From Bradyrhizobium sp. AZCC 1721 (GTDB lineage Bacteria > Pseudomonadota > Alphaproteobacteria > Rhizobiales > Xanthobacteraceae), in assembly GCF_036924715.1 (NCBI RefSeq), contig NZ_JAZHSB010000001.1, forward strand, positions 5,757,001 through 5,821,000: a stretch of DNA of 64,000 nucleotides, in the 5' to 3' direction. The notes beneath the pieces were generated by a model. It had not been told where the DNA came from. It was given only the letters and a program-made list of their open reading frames with translations, and did no database searches. Positions within the stretch are counted from its first letter, which is position 1; the number at the start of each line of letters is the position of its first letter. This document shows positions 25,358 through 32,849 of the stretch, in pieces. Both the position numbers and the translations under genes were made by a program.

Positions 25358-25470
25358 TCATGGGTCAGTTGCGTCGTTCTGACGGCGCGCAGGCCACTTC
25401 CGGTCTACCTCAAAAAGCAGACATGTTTAGAGTCCGGAGGCACGTCTCAAAGGGGCCAATTCCAGACGCT
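25358..25470 (+). repeat. Dispersed degenerate repeat, copy 2
   Basis: Contains ATGGGTCAGTTGCGTCGTTC, ACTTCCGGTCTACC and CACGTCTCAAAGGGGCCAAT (then TCCAGAC), in the same order and direction as copy 1. It lies upstream of the oxidoreductase start. The remaining bases to 25576 contain no gene I can support. Confidence 0.65.
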
Positions 25471-25576
25471 CGGATTCAATGCAGGCACTACCGCTACCGC
25501 TTATACCGGTGATTAACCGGCGCAGGCCGAAAGTGCAGGTGATTGATTGCGATTCTTGAAAAGCAGAGCCTTGGCC

Positions 25577-25885
25577 GTGAAGAAAATCGGCGTCTTTCTT
25601 GTGTTCCTGCCTGCGGCAGTTGCGGCCGCCGCCTTGTTCGGCATGATACACGATCAGATTAGCTACTCCGTCTCGCCGGAATACTACACGAAGTTCAAGT
25701 TTATTCAGTTTCGAGTGATCGATCTTCACGTTCCTGATCGCATTCGCGTTGCAATCGTGGGTTTCCGCGCATCATGGTGGATGGGAATTCCATTGGGCAT
25801 CCTCTGCGGCTGGCCGGCAAATGAGGCTGTCCGCGCGGCGTTCAGCAGGGCGACGCGACTTCCGAAATGTCATTCGCGTCGATGA
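25577..25885 (+). CDS. N-terminal fragment of a membrane protein
   Basis: About 102 residues from a GTG at 25577 (VKKIGVFLVFLPAAVAAAAL); a TTG at 25547 would add ten residues. The first 85 residues look like the beginning of a longer integral membrane protein: a first helix, an aromatic periplasmic loop (ISYSVSPEYYTKFKFIQF), and a second helix in FRASWWMGIPLGIL. After that, the sequence becomes polar and Arg-rich and stops. I infer truncation around 25805-25815, leaving a pseudogene. Lies beside the second dispersed repeat. Confidence 0.45.
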   Translation: MKKIGVFLVFLPAAVAAAALFGMIHDQISYSVSPEYYTKFKFIQFRVIDLHVPDRIRVAIVGFRASWWMGIPLGILCGWPANEAVRAAFSRATRLPKCHSRR

Positions 25886-25895
25886 GCCCACGCCC

Positions 25896-26162
25896 CTACC
25901 CGAACCGCGCCCGCGACCGCTCCCTCGCCTTCTCGGCCTCGACCTCGCGGTCGCGCGGCGGCGCGTTGGTCTGCAGCGAGGCGAGCAGACGCCGCGCGCT
26001 GTCGGAGACTTCGGAAACCGCGCGGTTGAACGCCTCGGCGTTCGCCTGCGAGGGCGAATTGAAGCCGGAGAGCTTGCGCACGAATTGCAGCGCGGAGGCA
26101 TGGATCTCCGCGTGCGTGGCCGGGGGATCGAAATTGAACAGGGTCTTGATGTTACGGCACAT
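25896..26162 (-). CDS. DUF2277 family protein
   Basis: An 88-residue protein starting MCRNIKTLFNFDPPATHAEI, the highly typical opening of DUF2277. The middle, ASALQFVRKLSGF and AFNRAVSEVSDSARRLLASL, is helical; the C-terminus is charged (EVEAEKARERSRARF). No signal peptide or membrane helix. Function of the family is unknown to me. Single gene. Confidence 0.9.
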   Translation of the reverse strand: MCRNIKTLFNFDPPATHAEIHASALQFVRKLSGFNSPSQANAEAFNRAVSEVSDSARRLLASLQTNAPPRDREVEAEKARERSRARFG

Positions 26163-26292
26163 GGTTCTCTCTTCTGCAGAGGTCTTCGATCAAGGACGAA
26201 CGGCCGGTGCAAAATCCGACGGCTAGGCTTATTCTGTCATGAAACTAGCGGCGTGTTCACCCCTGTCGGAACCTGCAAGCAGCGAGTTCCCG

Positions 26293-26532
26293 ATGCCCCA
26301 CGTGATCTACAAGATCGTCGAACATGACGGCGGCTGGGCCTACACCGTCAACGGCGTGTTTTCCGAGCCGTTTCCGAACCGCGCCACGGCGCTGGCAGCC
26401 GCCCGGCGCGCGGCCGCCGAGCAGCGCGTGCCCGGGCGCACCGAGGTGATCGAATACGAAACCGATGATGGAAAATGGCGGTCGGAGACCGCCGCCGGCA
26501 ATGACCGGCCGGAAACCGAAGTGGAAGGTTAG
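26293..26532 (+). CDS. DUF2188-like small protein
   Basis: A 79-residue protein: YKIVEHDGGWAYTVNGVFSE, then the helix ATALAAARRAAAEQR, then TEVIEYETDDGKWRSE. This strand-strand-helix-strand layout with a Gly-Trp in the first hairpin matches DUF2188. Start at 26293 gives MPHVIYKIVEH; the longer frame is not conserved in character. The Glu/Asp-rich C-terminus is acidic. Function unknown. Confidence 0.75.
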   Translation: MPHVIYKIVEHDGGWAYTVNGVFSEPFPNRATALAAARRAAAEQRVPGRTEVIEYETDDGKWRSETAAGNDRPETEVEG

Positions 26533-26610
26533 TGCATTGTTCGGCGGTCTGGTGTGCTAGGTTCCCCTGTCAAGCGGTCCGCAAAGACGGCCGCAGTTTT
26601 TGGGGAGACC

Positions 26611-27678
26611 ATGATGAATTTTTCGCACGCCGCCTTTTCGGCCGCCGCATTGGCCCTGACCTCCATCACCGCCTTCGCCGCCGATTATCCCGCACCCAAG
26701 CAGGGCGACTGGATCGCCAAGAATTTCAAATTCCACACTGGCGAGACGATGCCGGAATTGCGGTTGCACTACACCACGATCGGCGAGCCGACCGGTCAGC
26801 CCGTGCTGGTGTTGCACGGCTCGGGCGGCTCGGCGGCCAGCATGCTGACGGCCGGATTCGGCGGGGAGTTGTTCGGCCCCGGCCAGCCGCTCGATGCCGC
26901 GAAATATTACATCATCATTCCGGATAGCGTCGGCCATGGCAAATCGTCAAAGCCTTCCGACGGCATGAAGACGGCGTTTCCGAAATACAATTACGAGGAT
27001 ATGGTCGACGCGCAGCATCGCCTGGTCACGGAAGGACTCGGCGTGAAGCACGTGCGGCTCGTGATCGGCAATTCGATGGGCGGCATGCACACCTGGATCT
27101 GGGGCGGCAAATATCCTGACTTCATGGACGCGCTGGTGCCGATGGCCTCGCAGCCGACCGAGATGGCGGCGCGCAACTGGATGCTGCGGCGGATGATGCT
27201 GGAGACCATCAAGAACGATCCCGATTACAATCGCGGCAATTACATCACCCAGCCGCGCATGATGAAGTACGCCATCAACGCCTTCGGCATTGCGACCGGC
27301 GGCGGCACGCTGGCCTATCAGGCGCTGGCGCCGACGGCGGCGAAGGCCGACAAGATGGTCGACGACCGGCTGGCAACCGCTGTTACCGCCGATGCCAATG
27401 ACTTCATCTACCAGTGGGAAGCCTCGCACGATTACAATCCGGCGCCTTCGCTCGAGAAGATCGAGGCCACGCTGCTCTTGATCAATGCCGCCGACGACGA
27501 GCGCAATCCGCCGGAAACCGGCGTCACCGAGGCAGCGATGAAGCGCGTCAAGAACGGACGCCTGTTCCTGATCCCGGCCTCCAGCGAGACGCGCGGCCAT
27601 CTCACCACCGGCAATGCGAAGTTCTACAAGAAGGAGCTGCAGGAGTTGCTGCAGAGCGCGCCGCAACGGGCGATGTAA
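26611..27678 (+). CDS. Secreted alpha/beta hydrolase (MetX-like fold)
   Basis: A 355-residue protein with a signal peptide (MMNFSHAAFSAAALALTSIT, cleavage after AFA) and an alpha/beta-hydrolase core. The oxyanion region is VLVLHGSGGSAAS, the nucleophile elbow GNSMGGMH, and the candidate base His is in ETRGHLTTG; the acid is probably in NAADDERNPP. The layout is closest to homoserine O-acetyltransferase-like hydrolases, but a signal peptide argues for a periplasmic esterase or peptidase rather than methionine synthesis. The start has a GGGGAG ribosome site. Substrate unknown. Confidence 0.85.
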   Translation: MMNFSHAAFSAAALALTSITAFAADYPAPKQGDWIAKNFKFHTGETMPELRLHYTTIGEPTGQPVLVLHGSGGSAASMLTAGFGGELFGPGQPLDAAKYYIIIPDSVGHGKSSKPSDGMKTAFPKYNYEDMVDAQHRLVTEGLGVKHVRLVIGNSMGGMHTWIWGGKYPDFMDALVPMASQPTEMAARNWMLRRMMLETIKNDPDYNRGNYITQPRMMKYAINAFGIATGGGTLAYQALAPTAAKADKMVDDRLATAVTADANDFIYQWEASHDYNPAPSLEKIEATLLLINAADDERNPPETGVTEAAMKRVKNGRLFLIPASSETRGHLTTGNAKFYKKELQELLQSAPQRAM

Positions 27679-27874
27679 GCCTGGGCCTTTGGAAAGGGCA
27701 CAATCCGCGCGCCACAAGAAGCCATGATTTCGCACCGCATCAAGTCTGCTTCGCTCACATCGCTCATTATTTGAGCGTGCATCGACAAGCGGGCTCCGCT
27801 TGAATTGTCCTCAGATTACGAATCGTGAGCGGCATGCGCCGTCGCGAGGAAGAGGCAACGCAGCGGAGGATCGG

Positions 27875-28228
27875 ATGCGAAGGCTTGCGCCATTCGGCTT
27901 GCTCGTCTGCCTTTCGGTGCTGGCCGGCGCAGCACTCGCTGTCGACAGGGGCCAGTACGACCACGTGCCGCCGGATATCCGCGCCTGGTTCAAGAGCGTG
28001 ATCGCGCCGAACGGCGTGCCATGCTGCGATGAGTCGGACGGGCATCGCACCAGCTACGACGTTCGCGACGGGGCCTATTGGGTGCCGATCGAGGGCCAAT
28101 GGATGCAGGTGCCCGAGCGCGCGGTCATTCGCGACCAGGGCAACCCGGTCGGCGAAGCCGTGGTGTGGTACGTGCACCACCGCGGCAGCATCATCATTAG
28201 CTGCTTCGTGCCGGCGGACGCGGTCTAG
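27875..28228 (+). CDS. Secreted conserved hypothetical protein with Cys pair
   Basis: A 117-residue protein: signal peptide MRRLAPFGLLVCLSVLAGAA (cleavage after ALA), then a mature domain of about 95 residues with PPDIRAWFKSVIAPNGVPCC, YWVPIEGQWMQVPERAVI and a C-terminal cysteine (ISCFVPADAV). The CC pair followed by D-E-S-D-G-H suggests a disulfide or a metal site. The start follows a CGGAGGA site. Seen in rhizobia as a conserved hypothetical; no function assigned. Confidence 0.75.
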   Translation: MRRLAPFGLLVCLSVLAGAALAVDRGQYDHVPPDIRAWFKSVIAPNGVPCCDESDGHRTSYDVRDGAYWVPIEGQWMQVPERAVIRDQGNPVGEAVVWYVHHRGSIIISCFVPADAV

Positions 28229-28288
28229 TCCAAGATGACGGTGGCACCGGCGGATGATAATCTGAAGGAAAATCGAAAGGAGCCGCCC

Positions 28289-28891
28289 TTGTCCGATCTT
28301 GCCCCTGGCGACCTCGCCACGATCTATCCCGCTCCCACGCCGCGCGTGGTCGCCAAGGCGCGGCCGGAGATCGACGCGCATGCGAAAAAATTCATCGGCA
28401 TGTCGCCGTTCTGTGTGCTCGCCACCTCAGGTTCGGACGGCAGCGTCGATGCATCGCCGCGTGGCGGCAATCCCGGCTTCGTCCATGTCGCGGGACCGAA
28501 CCTGCTCTTGATGCCGGATCGCTCGGGCAACAACCGCATCGACAGCTTTCGCAACATCGTCGAGGGCTCGGGCTTCGTACAGTTGATCTTCTTCGTGCCC
28601 GGGATCGACGAGACGCTGCGCGTCGGCGGCAAGGGCAAGCTATCCGTCGATCCGGAGCTGATGGCGTCGATGATCGAATTCGGCAAGCCGCCGCGCGCGG
28701 TGCTGCATATCGACGTGAGGGAAGCCTATTTCCACTGTGGCAAGGCGCTGATGCGCTCGAAACTGTGGGCGGCCACGCAGGTCGAACGCTCGGTGATGCC
28801 GAGCATCGGCGAAGTGATCCACGACCAGACCGGACTTGGCGAGCGCGAAAGCCAGGCGGAGATCTACGAGCGCTACAAGACGCAGTTGTAG
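28289..28891 (+). CDS. FMN-dependent PPOX-type flavoprotein (MSMEG_1061-like)
   Basis: A 200-residue pyridoxamine-phosphate-oxidase-fold protein. Family marks are PFCVLATSGSDGSVDASPRG, the RGNNRIDSFRNI-like segment SGNNRIDSFRNIV, and YFHCGKALMRSKLW. These flavoproteins usually bind FMN and reduce small substrates or F420-type partners; the exact role is unknown. I choose the TTG at 28289 with AAGGAG eight bases upstream; the in-frame ATG at 28235 has no ribosome site of this strength. Followed by a long palindromic repeat. Confidence 0.85.
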   Translation: MSDLAPGDLATIYPAPTPRVVAKARPEIDAHAKKFIGMSPFCVLATSGSDGSVDASPRGGNPGFVHVAGPNLLLMPDRSGNNRIDSFRNIVEGSGFVQLIFFVPGIDETLRVGGKGKLSVDPELMASMIEFGKPPRAVLHIDVREAYFHCGKALMRSKLWAATQVERSVMPSIGEVIHDQTGLGERESQAEIYERYKTQL

Positions 28892-28917
28892 GATTGTCTC
28901 GGCAGGATCCTGATCAC

Positions 28918-29097
28918 CCCCCTGGAGGGGTCCGGACGAGCGAAGCTCGCTCGGGGGTCGGCGCTCATGAAATGAGCGGCGGGGTGGGGTGACGGTCTCT
29001 CCGCTCGATCAGCCCCCGAGTGGAGAGACCGTCACCCCGCCCCGTCTTGCATTCGCTTCGCTCATACGAGCCGCCCCTCCCGCTCCAAGGGGAGGGT
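28918..29097. repeat. Long palindromic repeat, copy A
   Basis: About 180 bases with CCTGGAGGGGTCCGGACGAG and GCTCGCTCGGGGGTCGG on the left, GCGGGGTGGGGTGACGGTCT in the centre and complementary CACCCCGCCCCGTC and CCTCCCGCTCCAAGGGGAGG on the right. The same sequence, with small differences, occurs at 31386-31580. Lies between the PPOX gene and the convergent end of bacterioferritin. Confidence 0.8.
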
Positions 29098-29104
29098 AAG
29101 AAAG

Positions 29105-29590
29105 TCAGTCCCCGTTCTCGAGGCCGCCGACGTGCTTCTGGGTGTAGAGCTCAAGCCCGATGCGCTGGATCAGGTCAAGCTGGGTTTCGAGGAAGTCGAT
29201 GTGATGTTCCTCGTCCTTCATCACGGTCTCGAACAAGTCGCGCGAGACGTAATCCTTCACGCCATGGCAGTAGGTCGCCGCTTCCTGATAGAGCGTGCGC
29301 GCGGTCATCTCAGTTGCGAGATCGCATTCGATGATTTCCCTGACGTTCTGGCCGATCCGGAGCGGATCGAGCACCTGCATGTTGGGAAAGCCGTCGAGGA
29401 ACAGGATCCGGTCGGTGAACTTGTCTGCGTGCTCCATCTCCTCGATGGATTCCTTGCGCCAGACCTTGGCAAAATCCAAAAGGCCCCAATTGTTCAGGAG
29501 CCGGTAGTGCAGCCAGTACTGGTTGATCGCGGTGAGCTCGCTGCGCAGGCCCTTGTTGAGATAGTCGATGACCTTGGGATCGCCCTGCAT
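29105..29590 (-). CDS. bfr: Bacterioferritin
   Basis: A 161-residue iron-storage subunit forming a 24-mer shell that oxidises Fe(II) and stores mineral iron. The haem ligand is Met52 in ESIEEMEHAD and the ferroxidase residues follow the family positions: Glu18, Glu51, His54, and Glu/His in VMKDEEHHIDFLE. Length and start (MQGDPKVIDYLN) match the family. bfd lies upstream on the same strand, 150 bases away, with an ICE-like palindrome in between, suggesting Irr-type iron control. Confidence 0.95.
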   Translation of the reverse strand: MQGDPKVIDYLNKGLRSELTAINQYWLHYRLLNNWGLLDFAKVWRKESIEEMEHADKFTDRILFLDGFPNMQVLDPLRIGQNVREIIECDLATEMTARTLYQEAATYCHGVKDYVSRDLFETVMKDEEHHIDFLETQLDLIQRIGLELYTQKHVGGLENGD

Positions 29591-29633
29591 GGGTCCACTC
29601 CAATTTCCTCAGGCCGACACGGCCTGACACTGT

Positions 29634-29652
29634 ATTTAGAACGCTTCTAAAT
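29634..29652 (-). promoter_or_regulatory. Irr/ICE-like iron-control palindrome upstream of bfr
   Basis: ATTTAGAACGCTTCTAAAT is a perfect 8-base inverted repeat with a 3-base centre, 44 bases upstream of the bfr start. It matches the TTTAGAA-N-TTCTAAA pattern of iron-control elements bound by the haem-responsive regulator Irr in Bradyrhizobium. Its position supports repression of bfr under low iron. Binding itself is inferred. Confidence 0.7.
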
Positions 29653-29740
29653 CAGTTTGGAGCCAAGAGCAACTGTTCCGCGCAAAAATGCGGCGGGAAC
29701 CGGGGAAATCGGGGAAATTCGAAGGGATTTCAGACGGATT

Positions 29741-30016
29741 TCAGCAGGCCGCGAGGGCGAAGGCCGGAGCGGTTTCCTGCGCCGGCTCGTCGTTGGCGGC
29801 CTGGCGCGTGTGTGGGCAACCGGAGCAGCACTCCTTGGCGCAGGCGCCGAGCGCTTCATCGATGATGGTCTTGATGGTGCGCGCGCAGCGGCCGCATTCG
29901 GCGCTGCAGCCGAGGCAACCGTAAATCTGCTTGGGATTTCGCGGCAGGTCCGAAGCTGCAGTCACAGCATTACGGACATCGTGGTCGCTCAGGACGTTGC
30001 AGGAACAGACGATCAT
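29741..30016 (-). CDS. bfd: Bacterioferritin-associated ferredoxin
   Basis: A 91-residue [2Fe-2S] protein that supplies electrons for release of iron from bacterioferritin. The cluster cysteines are CSC at 4-6 and CLGC in the middle (QIYGCLGCSAECGRC), the BFD pattern. It has a longer Cys-containing tail (CAKECCSGCPHTRQA) than the 64-residue E. coli protein; this extra cysteine-rich end is unusual and its role is unknown. Lies upstream of bfr on the same strand. Confidence 0.9.
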   Translation of the reverse strand: MIVCSCNVLSDHDVRNAVTAASDLPRNPKQIYGCLGCSAECGRCARTIKTIIDEALGACAKECCSGCPHTRQAANDEPAQETAPAFALAAC

Positions 30017-30448
30017 GAAACCGGTAGAACCCTTGGTGATGCCTGCTCATCGATATGGAAGAGAGCTGCGAGATGCAAAAGGAAAAGCCGCATTTTCAAG
30101 CAATTCCAAACTGATGCCGGGGAAATACTGGAATGAATCTAAAAGGCGGTGTTGCGGTAGATCAAATGGGCGCTGATCTCCCGATGGTTCCGGCATCAGT
30201 CGCCGCCACTGCTGCCGCCGCCTCCGCTCAGCGCCCGCCAGCATGAATACCGTGATTCCGCTCCTCGTCGCCGTGTCCTGCGTTCAAGGAAAAAGAAGAA
30301 CATTTCGGTGTCTTCGCATCGTGACCTGCCTCACTTCCCGTTTCGTCGCCCCCGCCCTGCGCGGCCGTTCATTGATCATTCAAGCGAAATGTGGAACTTT
30401 TGCCGGGACGGAACTTAACGTCGTTTGCTCCACGAGAAAGGTGAGGCC
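30017..30448. other. Intergenic region without a recognised gene
   Basis: The 430 bases between divergent bfd and the first glycine-rich secreted protein. The frames found here on both strands have the composition of chance ORFs. A 16-base stretch CTGGAATGAATCTAAA at 30128 resembles half of an ICE element but the second half is poor. Confidence 0.4.
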
Positions 30449-30760
30449 ATGAAGAAGACATTGATGGCGCTCGGCGCCGCCGCCGCGTTGGCCGTTTCGG
30501 CCGTGGCTGTTCCCGCTCCCGCCCAGGCGCAGCGCGGCGTTGCGGCGGGCGTCGCCGCCGGATTGATCGGCGGCGCCATTGTCGGCGGCGCGATTGCTTC
30601 GCAGAACGGCTACTATTACGGCCCGGGCTATTATGAGCCCGGTTATGGCGGCCCGGCCTATGTCGTCGATCCCGGCTACGGCGAGTCCTGCATCTGGCAG
30701 CGACAGCGGTTCTGGGATGGCTATGGCTGGCGGGTCCGCAACGTCAGGGTCTGCGACTAG
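30449..30760 (+). CDS. Secreted glycine-rich protein, paralogue 1
   Basis: A 103-residue protein: signal peptide MKKTLMALGAAAALAVSAVA (cleavage at AQA), then QRGVAAGVAAGLIGGAIVGG, a glycine-zipper-like repeat (GxxxG), a Tyr/Gly/Pro-rich stretch (YYYGPGYYEPGYGG), and a C-terminal part with RQRFWDGYGWRVRNVRVC. It resembles small outer-membrane/periplasmic proteins of rhizobia. The next gene is a clear paralogue with the same N- and C-terminal blocks. Followed by a strong hairpin. Function unknown. Confidence 0.75.
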   Translation: MKKTLMALGAAAALAVSAVAVPAPAQAQRGVAAGVAAGLIGGAIVGGAIASQNGYYYGPGYYEPGYGGPAYVVDPGYGESCIWQRQRFWDGYGWRVRNVRVCD

Positions 30761-30818
30761 AGCCGCTTCGCTCGAAAACGCTCGAGCTGCCGTTCATCTT
30801 CATTAAATTGCACCCGAC

Positions 30819-30848
30819 ACCCCGGAAAAGGCAGTGCTTTTCCGGGGT
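30819..30848 (+). terminator. Strong hairpin after paralogue 1
   Basis: Perfect 12-base stem ACCCCGGAAAAG / CTTTTCCGGGGT with a 6-base loop, 58 bases after the stop. There is no T-run, so it may be a transcript-stabilising or bidirectional structure. Confidence 0.55.
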
Positions 30849-31017
30849 GCATGCGATTTCCGGCCCGAAAAAGACCGCTTTTTTCGACGACCGTTTGAAG
30901 ACGTTTACTTTCGATTGACCCATGTGCGCTTTTTTAGCGGAGCGGCAGTTCGAAACAGCGTGTGAGTCATCCCCTAAACCCGGCGCCCGAAGGCGTCACT
31001 CCAGGAGAGCCCAGGAC

Positions 31018-31290
31018 ATGAAGAAGACATTTGCTGCCTTCGTCGCGGTCGCAACGATTGCCGGTTCGCTTGCCTCGACGCCCGCGAGCGCACAGCGTGG
31101 CGTTGCCGCAGGTGTGGCGGCCGGCTTGCTCGGCGGCGCGATCATCGGTGGCGCGATCGCCTCCAGCCGCCCGGCTTACGGCGGTCCGGTGTATGTGGAA
31201 GAGGCGCCCTATCCGGCGTGCCGCATGGTTCGCGAGCGCTTCTGGGATGGCTACGACTGGCGCTATCGCCGCGTCGAGGTCTGCCACTGA
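31018..31290 (+). CDS. Secreted glycine-rich protein, paralogue 2
   Basis: A 90-residue protein that shares with its neighbour the signal peptide type (MKKTFAAFVAVATIAGSLAS), the block QRGVAAGVAAGLLGGAIIGG, and the C-terminal block RERFWDGYDWRYRRVEVC. The Tyr/Gly-rich middle is shorter (AYGGPVYVEEAPY). It is likely a tandem duplicate of paralogue 1. A clear Rho-independent terminator follows. The conserved Cys at the end (C-terminal VCH or VCD) is shared by both. Function unknown. Confidence 0.75.
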   Translation: MKKTFAAFVAVATIAGSLASTPASAQRGVAAGVAAGLLGGAIIGGAIASSRPAYGGPVYVEEAPYPACRMVRERFWDGYDWRYRRVEVCH

Positions 31291-31325
31291 TCTGACATCA
31301 ACGCGATCTGCGCGCGTTGATCAAG

Positions 31326-31355
31326 GCCCGGCCGATATCTCGGCCGGGCTTTTTG
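31326..31355 (+). terminator. Rho-independent terminator
   Basis: Stem GCCCGGCCGA / TCGGCCGGGC (loop TATC) followed by TTTTTGTTTT, 35 bases after paralogue 2. Confidence 0.85.
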
Positions 31356-31385
31356 TTTTCGCCACAGAAATCCGGATGTTTGCTC

Positions 31386-31580
31386 ACCCTCCCCTGGAGG
31401 GGTCCGAGACGAGCAAAGCTCGCTCGGGGGTCGACGCTCATGAAATGAGCGGCGGGGTGGGGTGACGGTCTCTCCGCGTCCAACAGTGCCCGAGTGGAGA
31501 GATCACCCCACCCCGTCTCGCATGTCGCTTCGCTCCACACGAGCCGACCCTCCCCCTCCGGGCCCTCCAGGGGAGGGTGA
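31386..31580. repeat. Long palindromic repeat, copy B
   Basis: A 195-base element homologous to 28918-29097: CCTGGAGGGGTCCGAGACGA, GCTCATGAAATGAGCGGCGG, GGGTGGGGTGACGGTCTCTC, and complementary right parts ending CTCCAGGGGAGGGTGA. The centre differs in length. It separates paralogue 2 from the convergent end of a transglycosylase. Confidence 0.8.
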
Positions 31581-32849
31581 CTATCGCCCCGCGCTCATCG
31601 AACGCAGCACCGCTTCGCTCGGCCAGCAATCGACCTTGAGGCCCGCCGACTTCTGATACGCGCCCAATGCCGCACGGGTCTGCATGCCCGCCTTGCCGTC
31701 GAGCTTGTCCTTGTAGAGACCGATGCGCGTCAAATGACGCTGCATGGCCTCGACATCGGCGGAGCGCAACTGCGTCGAGGCCGACCACGGGGTTGCGAAC
31801 GGTAGCGGGCTCGTCATGCGGTCAGCGAGATGGCCGACGAACAGCACATACAGATCGGAGAAATTGTATTCCTTGATGACGAAATAGTTCTTCGTCGTGA
31901 GGAACGACGGGCCGTAGATGCCCTCCACCTGTAATAGCGAGGCCGGCTGCGCCTGTTCGGCCGCACTCAGCCTTTGTCCGCGCACCGGCACAAAGCCGGC
32001 GCGCAGCCACTCGGCGATCGGCTTCGTCACCTCGGGCACGCCCATGGTGCAATCGGCATTGGCGGGCGCCTTGACCTCATAGGCCCAGCGCACGCCCGCC
32101 TGCCAGCCCTTGTTGACGAGCTGCTGCGCGGCGGACGCCAGCGCGTCCGGCACGGAATTCCAGATGTCGACACGACCGTCGCCGTCAAGATCGATGCCGT
32201 GCTTGTAGTATTCGGACGGCAGGAACTGGGTGAGGCCGGTGGCGCCGGCCCAGGACGAGCGGAAATCCTTGCGCGCCACCGCGCCCTCGCCGAGAAGTTT
32301 GAGCGCCTGAATGAACTCGGTGCGATACTGATCCTTGCGCCGGCCGACATAAGCCTGCGTCGCGACCACGCGGAGCATATCGTAAGGCAACCGGTAGCGG
32401 CCGAAATCAGTCTCGCGGCCCCAGATCGCGAGCACGATGGATGCAGGAACGCCAAAACGCTTTTCGATCTCGGTGAGAGCGGCGCGATGCTTCTGCATCA
32501 GCTTTTGCCCCTCGGCCGCCAGCCGCGCGATCGAAGCCTCCTTCACGTAGTCGGCTGGGACCTGCACGAACTCGGCCTGCGCCGGCGCGCCGGTGGGGGG
32601 CCGCCCAGGCAGCAGCAGGTCGGGCAATTTGTAGTCGGGCTCTAGTCCTTGCGTCTCGCGATCGAACGTCGCGCGCGACACGCCGGCCGCCTGCGCCTCC
32701 GGCCATAGCGAGGCGACGAACTGGGTGAAGGCGGCGTCGGCGGAGAACGCCGGTTGCGCCGCGCCGAGCGTCACCGCAGTCACTATCAGAACTGCGGCAG
32801 CCGCCCTCGTTCGCAAAGCTGAAAATCCGATGATCGACAGGCCGCCCAT
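31581..32849 (-). CDS. Lytic murein transglycosylase, MltB/GH103 type (second copy)
   Basis: A 422-residue secreted peptidoglycan-cleaving enzyme. The signal peptide is ALRTRAAAAVLIVTAVTLGA (cleavage after AFS or similar). The catalytic Glu lies in IWGRETDFGRYRL; other marks are GATGLTQFLPSEYYKHGIDL and DGDGRVDIWNS. The final 60 residues form a PG_binding_1 domain (EAMQRHLTRIGLYKDKLDG). Start at 32849 overlaps the stop of the UPF0114 gene by one base (TGATG), so translation is coupled. A distinct homologue lies at 16684-18033. Confidence 0.88.
   Translation of the reverse strand: MGGLSIIGFSALRTRAAAAVLIVTAVTLGAAQPAFSADAAFTQFVASLWPEAQAAGVSRATFDRETQGLEPDYKLPDLLLPGRPPTGAPAQAEFVQVPADYVKEASIARLAAEGQKLMQKHRAALTEIEKRFGVPASIVLAIWGRETDFGRYRLPYDMLRVVATQAYVGRRKDQYRTEFIQALKLLGEGAVARKDFRSSWAGATGLTQFLPSEYYKHGIDLDGDGRVDIWNSVPDALASAAQQLVNKGWQAGVRWAYEVKAPANADCTMGVPEVTKPIAEWLRAGFVPVRGQRLSAAEQAQPASLLQVEGIYGPSFLTTKNYFVIKEYNFSDLYVLFVGHLADRMTSPLPFATPWSASTQLRSADVEAMQRHLTRIGLYKDKLDGKAGMQTRAALGAYQKSAGLKVDCWPSEAVLRSMSAGR

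Noticed and set aside
30128..30143. Second ICE-like site (CTGGAATGAATCTAAA) upstream of bfd
   Set aside because: Only one half matches the TTTAGAA-type arm; the other half has several mismatches.
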